In this document: piece after piece, positions 53,292 to 62,266 of the stretch | How positions within the stretch are numbered: position 1 is the stretch's first letter | How the letters are laid out: each line of letters starts with the position of its first letter | Source: Rhizobium sp. | GTDB lineage: Bacteria; Pseudomonadota; Alphaproteobacteria; Rhizobiales; Rhizobiaceae | Assembly: GCA_019739215.1 (NCBI GenBank) | Contig: JAHHDR010000035.1 | Coordinates: 186,001-250,000, forward strand | Direction of reading: 5' to 3' | Length of the DNA: 64,000 nucleotides | The notes under the pieces: generated by a model | What the model was told of the DNA's origin: nothing | What the model saw: the letters and a program-made list of their open reading frames with translations, nothing else | Databases searched by the model: none | Translations under genes and position numbers: made by a program

Positions 53292-54191
53292 CTATCGATC
53301 CAGCAGCAGCCGTTCGATCATCGCCCTGTCGCGGGGCCGGGATTTTCCGAAGACATCGGCCGCGAGCTGCCGGCATTGCTTGTGAAGATGGCCGCGCTGG
53401 CTGGCGATCATTTCCCGCACAGCTTCGCTTTCGACCGTGTCGCCGACAAGGTCGGCCGTCTCCGAGACGGTTTCCAGCAGCACGGCAAGATCCTGGGCGT
53501 GGCCGAGAAGATCGGACAGGTATTTCGCCTGCCGCTGTATCGACCGCATCGCCGTGGGCCAGAGTACCTGGAGCAAACCCGCCTGCATCCAGCGGTCCTG
53601 GCTGCGTTTGCGGAGGTCGTGAAAGGCCTCGTCATGGCCCTGGCCCGTGGCTTCGAGCGCATCACGGGCCTTGTTGCCCGTCCGGTCCCAGCCGCGCGCG
53701 AGACAGGCCGCGGCCTTGCGGCGGGCATGCGGCAGGTGCAGTGCTTGGGCGTGCATGGCCGCCTCGCGCAGGTCCGTCGCCGCCGAAGCGATGGTGTCGG
53801 TCGCGGCATCGCTTGCTTTCGTCGCCGCCAGCTTGCGATGCTCGAGCCGTCTTGCCAGCCTGTCCATCAGCAGCCCGTTGGCCTTGGTAGGGATCTCGCG
53901 TTTCAGGTAGTTCGCCACCTCGACCAGTGCCTTGGCGTCGCGCATCGCGGAGAGCCGGCGCCCGACATCTCCAAGCCGGGCATTCTCTGTCGTCTGGAAA
54001 GCCTTGGCGCCGGTGGCGACGAGACGGTAGAGCGACCGGCACTGCTTGATGTGACGTCGCGCGTCGTGGATGGCCTCGTCGAGGCCGCGAGGTTGCGTCG
54101 AGAGCAGCCGGGCCGCAGCGTCGAGGCGGGCAGACGCGACCCGGCGCACCTCGCCTTCGAGCGGTGCGTCCAGATCAAGGCTGTATTTCAT
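53292..54191 (-). CDS. CHAD-domain protein
   Basis: A 299-residue protein consisting of a single CHAD domain, an all-helical fold rich in conserved His that binds polyphosphate. The signature LDEAIHDARRHIKQCRSLYR is near residue 40. Other His/Arg-rich helices include EAFHDLRKRSQDRWMQAGLL and SQRGHLHKQCRQLAADVF. Its start overlaps the end of the CYTH-domain gene by 17 bases, so the two are translationally coupled. In other proteins the two domains are fused; here they are separate. Confidence 0.88.
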   Translation of the reverse strand: MKYSLDLDAPLEGEVRRVASARLDAAARLLSTQPRGLDEAIHDARRHIKQCRSLYRLVATGAKAFQTTENARLGDVGRRLSAMRDAKALVEVANYLKREIPTKANGLLMDRLARRLEHRKLAATKASDAATDTIASAATDLREAAMHAQALHLPHARRKAAACLARGWDRTGNKARDALEATGQGHDEAFHDLRKRSQDRWMQAGLLQVLWPTAMRSIQRQAKYLSDLLGHAQDLAVLLETVSETADLVGDTVESEAVREMIASQRGHLHKQCRQLAADVFGKSRPRDRAMIERLLLDR

Positions 54192-54666
54192 CGCGCCAAT
54201 TGTCCGGCAGACTGCCCTCGGCCAGTGCCTGGTTGGAATAGCGTGGGTCGCCGGTGACTTCCCGGCCCAGCCAGCCAGGCAGTTCCGGCTTTTCCTTTTC
54301 GCTCTTCATCTCGACTTCGGCAACGACCAGCCCCTCGAGTGCGCCGCCATAGACATCGATCTCCCAGACATGCCTGGCATGCTTCACTTCATAGCGCGTC
54401 TTGGTGATGGTCCTGCCATTGGCCAGCGCCAGAAGTTCCTCGGCGTCCCTGATCGGCACGTCGTATTCGAACTCGTGGCGTGAAAGATGGCCGTTGATGG
54501 CGATCTTGATGGTCAGCCGCGCCCTCTTGCGGTCGATGGCGCGGATGCGCAGCGTCCGGTCGCCTTCCGAGAAGATGATGGCCTGCCGGAAACTCTTGCC
54601 CAGCTTTGCCTTGTCCCGCCAGTCATCGGATGCGACGAGAAACTTGCGCTCGATTTCCTTGGCCAT
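54175..54666 (-). CDS. CYTH-domain (triphosphatase-like) protein
   Basis: A 163-residue triphosphate tunnel metalloenzyme. The signature EIERKFLV is at the N-terminus, followed by ARLTIKIAINGHLSRHEFEY and ITKTRYEVKHARHVWEIDVY, and the acidic-strand segment GLVVAEVEMKSEKEK, which supplies metal ligands. CYTH proteins hydrolyse inorganic triphosphate or related compounds. ATG 54666 follows GGGAG. Pairing with the CHAD protein suggests polyphosphate metabolism or binding. Confidence 0.88.
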   Translation of the reverse strand: MAKEIERKFLVASDDWRDKAKLGKSFRQAIIFSEGDRTLRIRAIDRKRARLTIKIAINGHLSRHEFEYDVPIRDAEELLALANGRTITKTRYEVKHARHVWEIDVYGGALEGLVVAEVEMKSEKEKPELPGWLGREVTGDPRYSNQALAEGSLPDNWRDEIQP

Positions 54667-54803
54667 GCAGTCGGCGCTCCCTTGTTCGGACTCTGCGACT
54701 AGCACGAAGTTTCGTCATAAAAAACCCTGGGCGGGTGCTCCGGCCATGCAAAAAGCCGGACCATCCGGCCCGGCTTGCTGTCTTTTGTCGCTCGCGCGTT
54801 GCG

Positions 54804-55757
54804 TCAGAACGCGGCGCGCACCGTGTCCTGCAACCTGTTTGCGAGTGCACTGTCCTCCGCGGCGATGAAGTAGCTCGTCTGCTCCTTCTGGCCGCCGACC
54901 ACCGCGAATCCGTCGCGCTCGGTCGAGCCGGAAATGTTCTCGTTCTTCATGAAATAGACAGCGGCCGATTTGCCGCCGGCGTTTTCGTAGAAGAGCGCGC
55001 CGCTCGGCTGGCCGACGATCTCGACGAACTTTCCGCCGCGCAGGGTGAAGCCTTCGGCCGAAAGATCCGGAACCTTGAACTTGACCCCCGTGACGGCTTC
55101 GAGATAGCCGACGAGTTCGTCCTGCCGCACGGCCGATACTTCATCGGCATGGACCGTATCGGCCGCATAGACCTTGTGGGCGCTGGAGACTTCAGCGAGC
55201 GTCACGTCGGCCTTGCCGATTTCGCGGGTCGCGGAGGCCGGCTGCACGGCGCTTTCCTCTGCGGCCGGGGCCGGCAGAGCGTCGAAGGTCAGGTTGCCGA
55301 TGCTGCGGGTCTTGGCGCCTTCCGGCGCGGCTTCAAAATCCGAGGTTTCCGACACGAGTTCCGGCATCGTGCCGCCGGGAACGCGGTTCTCGGCCACGTA
55401 ATAGCCGGCATAGCCGCCAGCGAAGAGCAGCATCACCGATGCCGCGATCGCCTGGGGCACGAAGCGCATGAAGGAAACGACATTGCCGTTCGCGCCCTGG
55501 CGCACCGGCGCGGGCTTGGCATCGGCGGCCTTGATCGAGCGAACGAGACCGAGCGGCACCGGCTCCTTGAGCATGCCTTCGAAAGCCTGGTTGCCGAATT
55601 CGGACCCGGCCTTGAGCTGTTCGTAGATTCCGCGCGCTTCCGCATCCGAAGCGATCAGTGCTTCGAGTTCACGCGCGTCCTCGGCCTCCACCTCGCCGTC
55701 CACAAATGCGGACAGCCTGACTTCCAGTGGAAGCTCCTTGAAATTCTCCATAATCAT
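54804..55757 (-). CDS. Anti-sigma factor (membrane)
   Basis: A 317-residue anti-sigma factor. The N-terminal cytoplasmic zinc-less anti-sigma domain (LSAFVDGEVEAEDARELEAL) is followed by a membrane helix around residue 105-125 (QAIAASVMLLFAGGYAGYYV) and a periplasmic domain ending TSYFIAAEDSALANRLQD. Its start overlaps the ECF sigma gene stop as ATGA; an alternative start at MENF lies two codons on. It should sequester the sigma factor until a periplasmic signal is sensed. Confidence 0.88.
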   Translation of the reverse strand: MIMENFKELPLEVRLSAFVDGEVEAEDARELEALIASDAEARGIYEQLKAGSEFGNQAFEGMLKEPVPLGLVRSIKAADAKPAPVRQGANGNVVSFMRFVPQAIAASVMLLFAGGYAGYYVAENRVPGGTMPELVSETSDFEAAPEGAKTRSIGNLTFDALPAPAAEESAVQPASATREIGKADVTLAEVSSAHKVYAADTVHADEVSAVRQDELVGYLEAVTGVKFKVPDLSAEGFTLRGGKFVEIVGQPSGALFYENAGGKSAAVYFMKNENISGSTERDGFAVVGGQKEQTSYFIAAEDSALANRLQDTVRAAF

Positions 55758-56272
55758 GCCCTCGCTTCCTGTGTGCCGTTGATCATGGCGGCCAACCTCA
55801 GTCGCGCGGTCGAAAGCCTGCTCATAACGGTGCCAATCGGAATGCCAAGGATGTCGGCGGCTTCCCTGTAGGAATGGCCTTCGACATTGACGAGGAGAAA
55901 TACGGAGGAAAGGCCCTCCGGCATGGACAGGATCATCTTGTGCAACTGGCCGGCATAGATGGCTTTCTCGGCGGTTGCCTCGACGATCAATTCGTCCTGC
56001 TCCGTCGCATCCACCGTACCGCCGCCGGTACGCACCTTCCGTTTCCTTATTTCATCGACCCACAAATTCCTCGTCATGGCGTAGATCCAGCTTTCCAGGC
56101 GTCCTTCCCCGTTCCAAAGGTGGCTCCTGGTGATGGCTCGTTCGCAAACTTCCTGCACCAGATCATCTGCATCCGGTGCATTCCGCGTGAGGGTCATGGC
56201 GAATCGTCTGAGTTTTGGCAGCAGCACCACCATCTCGCGGCTGATCTTGTCTGCCTTGACCGGACTATCCAT
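55754..56272 (-). CDS. ECF-type RNA polymerase sigma factor
   Basis: A 172-residue group IV sigma factor. Region 2 is seen in LLPKLRRFAMTLTRNAPDAD, DDLVQEVCERAITR and ESWIYAMTRNLWVDEIRKRK. Region 4 is seen in MPEGLSSVFLLVNVEGHSYR and EAADILGIPIGTVMSRLSTA. ATG 56272 is chosen; GTG 56281 is an alternative, and neither has an ideal Shine-Dalgarno sequence. It is co-transcribed with its anti-sigma factor. The promoters it controls are not visible here. Confidence 0.92.
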   Translation of the reverse strand: MDSPVKADKISREMVVLLPKLRRFAMTLTRNAPDADDLVQEVCERAITRSHLWNGEGRLESWIYAMTRNLWVDEIRKRKVRTGGGTVDATEQDELIVEATAEKAIYAGQLHKMILSMPEGLSSVFLLVNVEGHSYREAADILGIPIGTVMSRLSTARLRLAAMINGTQEARA

Positions 56273-56396
56273 GACCTTCACACATAACGACGTTGTTCGT
56301 GGCGGATTTATTCAATAAGGATCGAAAATTCATCGTCCCTCCGGCCCTTTCGGACGGGCATGGTATGAAACATTTGTGCCCGCTATCGCAAGGCCT

Positions 56397-56429
56397 TAAA
56401 AGAAAATGGACGCGAAAGCTCGCGTCCAT
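56397..56429 (-). terminator. Terminator of the secreted TPR gene
   Basis: On the minus strand, a ten-base stem (ATGGACGCGA/TCGCGTCCAT, 56406-56415 and 56420-56429) is followed by TTTTCTTTT. It lies 58 bases past the stop of the TPR protein gene. Confidence 0.85.
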
Positions 56430-56486
56430 CGGGTGCTTGTTGTGCTTTTCCCACATCTTGCCGCAGGCGGCAAGACCCGGGAAGGG

Positions 56487-57017
56487 TCAGTAGGTGCTGC
56501 CGGTCTTGAGGGCTTCGTACAGAGCGTCGTAGGCGTAGGTGCCCTTGCCGCCGCGATCACGGATCTCCACGAGCTGGGCGCGGGCCTCCTCGATCTTGCC
56601 TTCCTGAACCAGACCCTGACCCATGTAGGAACGGGCGAGCAGGTTGTCGGCATCGGCGGCGATGGCGCGGTTGTAGTAGTCCATCGCCACGTCGACATTG
56701 CCGAGCTTGCGATTGGTGAAGCCGTAATATGTCAGGATGCGGGGATCCTGCTGATTGGCTGCGCGCTTGAGCATGTCGAGCGCCTCGCCATACTTGCCGG
56801 CATAGGCATATTCGCGCGCGGCGCGATAGATCGTGTCGTCATTGAGCTGGCCGCTCTTGTCGACGCATTTCTTCGATGCCTCGTCATAGGTCTGGCCTTC
56901 CTTGCACTGCGTGGCCGTGGCATCGCTGTCGCCGCCAGCGGCGAATGCGGGCACGGTGAAGGCGAGAGAGGCGGAAGCTGCAAGTGCGAGAAGCATGTTT
57001 TTCGTCGTCAAGGTCAT
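56487..57017 (-). CDS. Secreted TPR-like protein
   Basis: A 176-residue exported protein with a signal peptide (MLLALAASASLAFTVPAFAA). Two Cys in CKEGQTYDEASKKCVDKSG could form a disulfide. Helical TPR-like repeats follow: YRAAREYAYAGKYGEALDML, ILTYYGFTNRKLGNVDVAMD and NLLARSYMGQGLVQEGKIEE. Such proteins act as periplasmic adaptors; the partner is unknown. ATG 57017 follows AAGGAA. It ends with a strong terminator and is monocistronic. Confidence 0.82.
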   Translation of the reverse strand: MTLTTKNMLLALAASASLAFTVPAFAAGGDSDATATQCKEGQTYDEASKKCVDKSGQLNDDTIYRAAREYAYAGKYGEALDMLKRAANQQDPRILTYYGFTNRKLGNVDVAMDYYNRAIAADADNLLARSYMGQGLVQEGKIEEARAQLVEIRDRGGKGTYAYDALYEALKTGSTY

Positions 57018-57230
57018 AGTCGGGGTTCCTTGTTTCCTTGGCTTTGCGGGTCCCTTTGGCGGAATGCCCTGGGGTTGACCGGAGCGTCGTACGGAACCGG
57101 TGGAAGTGCAAATCAAATCTTGCGTAGTATTGTGCCAAGTTTGATCTGGTCGTGGGGCGTGGTGGATTGTCCCCGGCGGCGGCTTGTGTCGAGTTAATCA
57201 ATCGACTAAATTGCCGCCCAGGAGATGACC

Positions 57231-57884
57231 ATGGACAAGCCTCTCTCGGGCGCGGAGATCACGCGGGTCACATTGATCGAATCGGCGATCGGGCTGTTCG
57301 CCGAACGCGGCTATGACGCGGTGTCCACGCGCGACATTGCCGATCTCGCGGCGGCCAATATCGGCTCGATCGCCTATCATTTCGGCGGCAAGCCAGGGCT
57401 TCGGCTCGCCTGCGCGCAACATGTGATCGGCAACATCGCGGCGACGGTGGGTCCTGCCTTCCTTCGGCCCCTGCCGCCGCTCACGCCGGACCAGGCGCTT
57501 GAGATGATCGAGCGCATGATGGGGGTGTTCACCAATTTCTGGATGGTGAGCGAGGGCAGCCAGTCCTTCGTCAACTTCATCCTGCGCGAGATGCTGGTGA
57601 AGGGCGAAGTCTCCGAACTGTTCTATTCGGCGTGGATGAAGCCGATGCACAAGCGCTTCTGCGAGCTCTTCGGCATTGCCACCGGCCGCGATCCGGCTTC
57701 GCACGAGGTCAAGATCGCGGTGTTCTCGTTCATCGGCCAGGTCTTCCACTTCCGCGTCGGCCAGCCGCTGATCATGCGGCGGCTCGAATGGGACGAACTC
57801 GGCGAACGCGAGGCCGAGCATATCGTCAACGGGCTGGTCAAGAACACGCGGGCGATCGTGCTCGCCTATCGGCTTCAAGACTGA
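57231..57884 (+). CDS. TetR-family regulator with CerR-type C-terminus
   Basis: A 217-residue regulator. The N-terminal HTH reads LIESAIGLFAERGYDAVSTR and DIADLAAANIGSIAYHFGGK, the TetR pattern. The C-terminal domain (RMMGVFTNFWMVSEGSQSFV, VFHFRVGQPLIMRR) matches the CerR/DUF1956 ligand-binding type. ATG 57231 is used because AGGAG lies 6 bases ahead; ATG 57225 overlaps the Shine-Dalgarno sequence. No efflux gene is adjacent, and its targets are unknown. Confidence 0.88.
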   Translation: MDKPLSGAEITRVTLIESAIGLFAERGYDAVSTRDIADLAAANIGSIAYHFGGKPGLRLACAQHVIGNIAATVGPAFLRPLPPLTPDQALEMIERMMGVFTNFWMVSEGSQSFVNFILREMLVKGEVSELFYSAWMKPMHKRFCELFGIATGRDPASHEVKIAVFSFIGQVFHFRVGQPLIMRRLEWDELGEREAEHIVNGLVKNTRAIVLAYRLQD

Positions 57885-57888
57885 GCGA

Positions 57889-58788
57889 TCAAGGTCCGAG
57901 CAGGACTTCCTCGTGATCCCTGGAGAAGGTGTCGCCATCCGCTTCGAGGCTGAAGCGTTCCTTGCGCAGCGACCAGCGACCCTTCTCGCCGTCGATGTGG
58001 AACATGTTGTAGGCGGCGGGCGGCTTGCGGCCACCGAAGCTCTGGCTGCCAGCGGCGATGCCGACCGCCGGGACCCTGCCATTGTGGCCCTGGATCCAGT
58101 GCGTGGTGTTGAGGTGGGTGTGGCCGTGAAGCACGAGTTCGGCGCCATCCATGTGCATGGCGGCGTGAAAACGGCGGATGCCGATCATCCGCTTATAATT
58201 GGGCGTGGCGCCGCGGATCGGCGGATGATGGATCATCACGACCCGGAAAAGCCCGCGCTCGCCGGTCTCCTTGAGCAATCGCTCGAAGCGGCGGGCCTGA
58301 TTGGGTCCGAAATAGCCCGAGGCCATGAACGGCGGCGATGCGGTGGCCGTGGAGACACCGATCAGGGCCACATTCTGCCGGACGCGCAGGTAAGGAAAGA
58401 CGTGCTGGTCGTCGCGGGGGGTGTCGCCGCTCATCCAGGGCTTCCAGAGCTTCACGGCGGTATCGAGTGCGCCGGGCACATAGGCGTCATGATTGCCGGG
58501 TACCACCGATACGTCATGCGGACGGTGAAAGGCATGAAGCCATTGCGCGGCGGCATCCATCTCGAAGTTCAGGGCAAGGTTGACAAGGTCGCCCGTGATC
58601 GCGAGATGCGACGGTTGCGCAGTGACGATTTCCTCGAGCAGACGTTCCAGCGTGTTGCCGAAGAGCTGCTTTCCGCGGTTTCGGCGCCAGTTGACATAGC
58701 CGGTGATGCGTTTGGAAAGCAGTTCGAGGAAAGTCAGATCTGGTAGGGGACCGAGATGGACGTCCGAAATGTGGGCCAGCGTGAACAT
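57889..58788 (-). CDS. Calcineurin-like metallophosphoesterase
   Basis: A 299-residue phosphoesterase with a full set of dinuclear metal motifs: HISDVHLG (DxH), ITGDLVN (GD), VPGNHDAY (GNHD), IHHPPIRG and LHGHTHLN (GHxH). It would hydrolyse phosphodiesters or phosphomonoesters in the cytoplasm; cyclic-nucleotide phosphodiesterases and UDP-diacylglucosamine hydrolases are related but the substrate is unknown. ATG 58788 gives the normal MFTLAHISD start. It is divergent from the Nudix gene. Confidence 0.9.
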   Translation of the reverse strand: MFTLAHISDVHLGPLPDLTFLELLSKRITGYVNWRRNRGKQLFGNTLERLLEEIVTAQPSHLAITGDLVNLALNFEMDAAAQWLHAFHRPHDVSVVPGNHDAYVPGALDTAVKLWKPWMSGDTPRDDQHVFPYLRVRQNVALIGVSTATASPPFMASGYFGPNQARRFERLLKETGERGLFRVVMIHHPPIRGATPNYKRMIGIRRFHAAMHMDGAELVLHGHTHLNTTHWIQGHNGRVPAVGIAAGSQSFGGRKPPAAYNMFHIDGEKGRWSLRKERFSLEADGDTFSRDHEEVLLGP

Positions 58789-58827
58789 GGGCTCTTTGTA
58801 GGTGTGTGCCACTGAAGGGGCAAGGGG

Positions 58828-59316
58828 ATGCAGGATGTAACGCCGCCGGAGATGAGTGCGTTCCGCTACCGCGTGATGACGCGCATCGTCCATTTCGCCT
58901 ATTTCTTCATCAAGGGCATGACGGTGGGCGTCCGCGCCGCCTGTTTCGATGCGCAGGGCCGGATCTTCCTGGTGCGGCATTCCTACGTGCCGGGCTGGCA
59001 TATGCCGGGCGGCGGCGTCGAGCGCTACGAGACGGTGCGCGAGGCGCTTGCCAAGGAACTGCGGGAGGAGGGCAACCTCGTGCTGACCAGCGCGCCGGAA
59101 CTGGTCCACGTCTACTACAACCGCCGCACGTCGAAGCGCGATCACGTCGTGTTCTATCGGTGCAGGGTGGAGCAGACGGCGCCGCGGCTGCGGGACCGCG
59201 AGATCGTCGAGGCCGGCTTCTTTCCGCTCGACGCATTGCCGGAGGCGACGACATCCGCCACGCGCCGCCGGCTGGCCGAACTCGCGGGCGAGGCGGAATT
59301 CGACGACCTGTGGTGA
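58828..59316 (+). CDS. Nudix hydrolase-like protein
   Basis: A 162-residue Nudix-fold protein. The Nudix box region reads GGGVERYETVREALAKEL followed by REEGNL. Compared with GX5EX7REUXEEXGU it has Lys in place of the first Arg and Asn in place of the last Gly, so it is slightly degenerate, but the metal-binding Glu residues are kept. The N-terminus has a hydrophobic stretch (RIVHFAYFFIKGMTVGVRAA) before the box. It probably hydrolyses a nucleoside diphosphate derivative. Confidence 0.85.
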   Translation: MQDVTPPEMSAFRYRVMTRIVHFAYFFIKGMTVGVRAACFDAQGRIFLVRHSYVPGWHMPGGGVERYETVREALAKELREEGNLVLTSAPELVHVYYNRRTSKRDHVVFYRCRVEQTAPRLRDREIVEAGFFPLDALPEATTSATRRRLAELAGEAEFDDLW

Positions 59317-60213
59317 CTATTTCAGCGCCCGGGCCAGTTCGCCGATATGTTCCGGCGAGATGCCGCAGCAGCCGCCGACCATGCTGGCGCCGGCATCGAC
59401 CCAGCGCTTCGCCCAGCCGAGATAGAGCGGCGGCGTGAGATCGGCGCGAATGCCGTGCAGGGTCTCGTTGGCGGCGGCATCGTCGGCCTCCGACGCGAAG
59501 GCATTGGCATAAACACCGATGCCGATTGTCGCGTCACCGAGCGCCGCGCGCGCCTCGCGGACCGCGGCTTCCATGACTTCCGGCTGGCTGCAATTGAACA
59601 GCAGCGCCGCAGCGCCGAGCGCGAGGGCCTGTCGGGCGGCTTCGACCACGGGCTCTCCCGATCGCAGCACCGGCCTGGCGGCGCCGGACTGGACCGCATT
59701 GGCATCATGGTCGTCGAGCGTGAAGGACAGCCAGAGCGGACGCGGGTCGTCGTGCAGCAGTTCGCGGACGAGCGCGACTTCGGCAAGCGAGCTCTGCGTT
59801 TCGGCCAGCCACACGTCGGCATAGGGCGACAGGCCCTCGATCAGAACTTCAAGGATCGGCCGGGCTTCATCCGGATTGAACAGGTCGGGCCGGTAGGACC
59901 CCAGCACGGGGGGCAGGGAGCCTGCGACCCTGACGCCGAATTCGTCCGCCGTCTGGCGGGCGAGCCTGCCGGCGAGGTCGGCCAGGCGCAGCCCTTCGGC
60001 ATCGAAGCGCTCCCGGCCGATATGGAAGGGAACGACGGCGTAGGAATTGGTGGTGATGAACTCGGCGCCGTTGCGGGCAAAGGCGGCATGGGCCTGTCCG
60101 ACATGCGCAGGCGATTCGATCAGGGCCAGCGCCGACCATTCCGGCTGGCGGAAGGGTGCGCCGGAGCGTTCGAGTTCGCGGCCCATGCCGCCGTCAAGAA
60201 TCGTTACCGTCAT
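59317..60213 (-). CDS. Homocysteine S-methyltransferase-family protein
   Basis: A 298-residue protein of the Pfam homocysteine-binding family. TVTILDGGMGRELERSG and the FARNGAEFITTNSYAVVP segment match the N-terminal barrel. Zinc ligands are the Cys in LLFNCSQPEVME and the Cys pair in SMVGGCCGISPEHI near the C-terminus. It may methylate homocysteine using S-methylmethionine or another donor. ATG 60213 follows a GGAG six bases ahead; ATG 60225 is in frame. No methionine gene is nearby. Confidence 0.87.
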   Translation of the reverse strand: MTVTILDGGMGRELERSGAPFRQPEWSALALIESPAHVGQAHAAFARNGAEFITTNSYAVVPFHIGRERFDAEGLRLADLAGRLARQTADEFGVRVAGSLPPVLGSYRPDLFNPDEARPILEVLIEGLSPYADVWLAETQSSLAEVALVRELLHDDPRPLWLSFTLDDHDANAVQSGAARPVLRSGEPVVEAARQALALGAAALLFNCSQPEVMEAAVREARAALGDATIGIGVYANAFASEADDAAANETLHGIRADLTPPLYLGWAKRWVDAGASMVGGCCGISPEHIGELARALK

Positions 60214-60240
60214 CGAAGTCTCCATGTCTGCCTGGGGGAT

Positions 60241-61206
60241 CTAGCGACTCGCGGGCGCAAGATCAATCGCCGGGCCCACGGGCACGATCCCCGTCGGGTT
60301 GATGGTGCGATGGCTCTGGTAATAGTGGTTCTTGATATGGGCGAAATCGACGGTCTCGGCGATGCCGGGATGATTGTAGAGAGCCCTGAGGTAGCGGTCG
60401 AGGTTGGGGTAGTCGGCAATGCGCTTGTGGTTGCACTTGAAGTGGCCGACATAGACCGGGTCGAAGCGGACAAGCGTGGTGAAGAGCCGCCAGTCGGCTT
60501 CTGTTAGGCGGTCGCCGAACAGGTATGTTTTCGCGCCGAGGCGGGCGTCGAGTTCGTCCAGCATGGCGAAGAGGTTTGCAAAGTTCTCCTCGTAGGCCTC
60601 CTGCGAGGTGGCGAAGCCGCATTTGTAGACGCCGTTGTTGACGGCGTCGTAGATCCTGGCGTTGAGGTCATCGATGTCCGCGCGCAGGTCCTCGGGATAG
60701 AAATCCAGCGTGTTGCCGGTGATGCCGTCGAAGGCGGAGTTGAACATGCGGATGATTTCGGAGGATTCGTTGCTGACGATCGTTCCGGTCTGCTTGTCCC
60801 AGAGGACAGGCACGGTGACGCGGCCGGAAAAGGTCGGGTCGGCACTGACATAGACCTGCCATAGCGTCGACGAACCAAAGAGGTGGTCCTCCGTTGCGCC
60901 CTCGCCGGCGTGGAACTCCCAGCCGTTCTCCAGCATGCGATAGTGGACGATGGAGAGCGAGATGTGCTCCTCAAGCCCCTTGAGCTTGCGGAACACCAGC
61001 GTGCGATGCGCCCAGGGACAGGCGAGCGAGACATAGAGGTGGTAGCGACCGCTTTCTGCCTTGAAGCCCGCCTTGCCCGTGGGGCCGGCGCTGCCATCCG
61101 GGGTCACGAAATTGCGGAAGCTCGACTGCGCCCGCACGAACTGCCCCTTGGACTGCTTGGTATCGTACCAGACATCTTTCCATTCGCCATCGACCAGAAG
61201 ACCCAT
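60241..61206 (-). CDS. yqjG: Glutathionyl-hydroquinone reductase (omega-GST type)
   Basis: A 321-residue enzyme that reduces glutathionyl-hydroquinones. The active-site segment YVSLACPWAHRTLVFRKLKG has the catalytic Cys of the CPWAHR motif. Other marks are IVSNESSEIIRMFNSAFD for glutathione binding and the C-terminal RFDPVYVGHFKCNHKRIADY. ATG 61206 is preferred because a GGAG lies eight bases ahead. The enzyme helps recycle quinones and xenobiotics. It is expressed as a single gene. Confidence 0.92.
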   Translation of the reverse strand: MGLLVDGEWKDVWYDTKQSKGQFVRAQSSFRNFVTPDGSAGPTGKAGFKAESGRYHLYVSLACPWAHRTLVFRKLKGLEEHISLSIVHYRMLENGWEFHAGEGATEDHLFGSSTLWQVYVSADPTFSGRVTVPVLWDKQTGTIVSNESSEIIRMFNSAFDGITGNTLDFYPEDLRADIDDLNARIYDAVNNGVYKCGFATSQEAYEENFANLFAMLDELDARLGAKTYLFGDRLTEADWRLFTTLVRFDPVYVGHFKCNHKRIADYPNLDRYLRALYNHPGIAETVDFAHIKNHYYQSHRTINPTGIVPVGPAIDLAPASR

Positions 61207-61470
61207 TCTCACCACTCCGTTTGTTCAGGACCACAAGGTGGCCCGCCTTGATCCGCATTTCGAGAGGCAAAACGTTGAACGGACTGTTTTGGACCTTGGC
61301 GAACAGAATTATTCCTGCTATCGAGCCGATCCACAGTCCGGAGAAGGGACTGTATTCAAGGATTGCAAGGCAGAATGACATTCCTGCGACGACCGCGATG
61401 ACGAACTGAACCGCCTGCGTGCCGAAGCATGCCGGTGTCATCGCCCCCTGTCGTATGCTGGACTGCCCTC

Positions 61471-62040
61471 ATGAAAACGCATGACCTCGTCTACCTGACC
61501 GAAGACGCCTCCCACCACGATGCGATCGAACTGATCAACGAAGAAGCCTTCGGGCCCGGCCGCTTCGCACGCGCGGCCGCCCGGATCCGGGAGCAGGGGC
61601 CGCACGATCTCTCGCTGTCCTTCGTCTGCGCCGATCGCGGTGAGACGATCGCCTCGGTGCGGATGACCCCGGTGCTGGCGGGAGCGGTCAAGGGACACCT
61701 ACTCGGGCCGCTTGCCGTCCGGCCGTCGCACAAGAACATGGGCATCGGCCGAGAACTCGTCCGGATCGCCGTCGAGGCGGCACGGCGGAAGGGATCGGAG
61801 GGCGTGATCCTCGTTGGCGACCCGCCCTACTACATGCCTCTCGGCTTCGAGAAGGTGCGCTACAACGCGCTCGCCTTCCCGGCCCCCGTCGATCCCGGTC
61901 GCATCCTCGTGGTGCCGATGGCCGAAGGCGTGCATGATGGGCTTGCAGGCGAGATCCGGTGGCGGGACGAGGGGGCTTCCATTCTGGTACCGGAATATGG
62001 TACTGGTATCTATGCAAAGGCGACACAGAAATACGCTTGA
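61471..62040 (+). CDS. GNAT-family N-acetyltransferase
   Basis: A 189-residue acetyltransferase. The acetyl-CoA-binding motif A is LLGPLAVRPSHKNMGIGREL, with the pyrophosphate-binding NMGIGRELV stretch, and the following GVILVGDPPYYMPLGFEKV is characteristic of the family. The C-terminal tail is short. The frame runs on into the HicA start, and the 3' end overlaps hicA by 29 bases. The substrate is unknown. Confidence 0.85.
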   Translation: MKTHDLVYLTEDASHHDAIELINEEAFGPGRFARAAARIREQGPHDLSLSFVCADRGETIASVRMTPVLAGAVKGHLLGPLAVRPSHKNMGIGRELVRIAVEAARRKGSEGVILVGDPPYYMPLGFEKVRYNALAFPAPVDPGRILVVPMAEGVHDGLAGEIRWRDEGASILVPEYGTGIYAKATQKYA

Positions 62041-62266
62041 AGCAATATTTTCGCGCCCTGTCAGCGGCACGATCCGCTGGCAGGATATTGAGAGCCTTCT
62101 GATTGCTTTGGGTGCGGAGGTCTCTGAGCGGGCCGGGTCGCGCGTCGGCGTCTATATGTTTGGTGAGGTACGTGTTTGTCACAGGCCGCATCCATCACCT
62201 ATGACCGACAAAGGCGCGGTGACCGGCATCAGGAAGTGGCTTGAGATTCACGGAGTCAAACCATGA
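62012..62266 (+). CDS. hicA: HicA-family toxin
   Basis: An 84-residue HicA-type mRNA interferase of the larger kind. It reads TLEAIFSRPVSGTIRWQDIE, then SLLIALGAEVSERAGSRVGV and VRVCHRPHPSPMTDKGAVTG, with the His in HRPHP corresponding to the catalytic His of the dsRNA-binding fold. ATG 62012 lies inside the end of the GNAT gene, so its translation may depend on termination of that gene. The stop overlaps the hicB start as ATGA. Confidence 0.85.
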   Translation: MQRRHRNTLEAIFSRPVSGTIRWQDIESLLIALGAEVSERAGSRVGVYMFGEVRVCHRPHPSPMTDKGAVTGIRKWLEIHGVKP

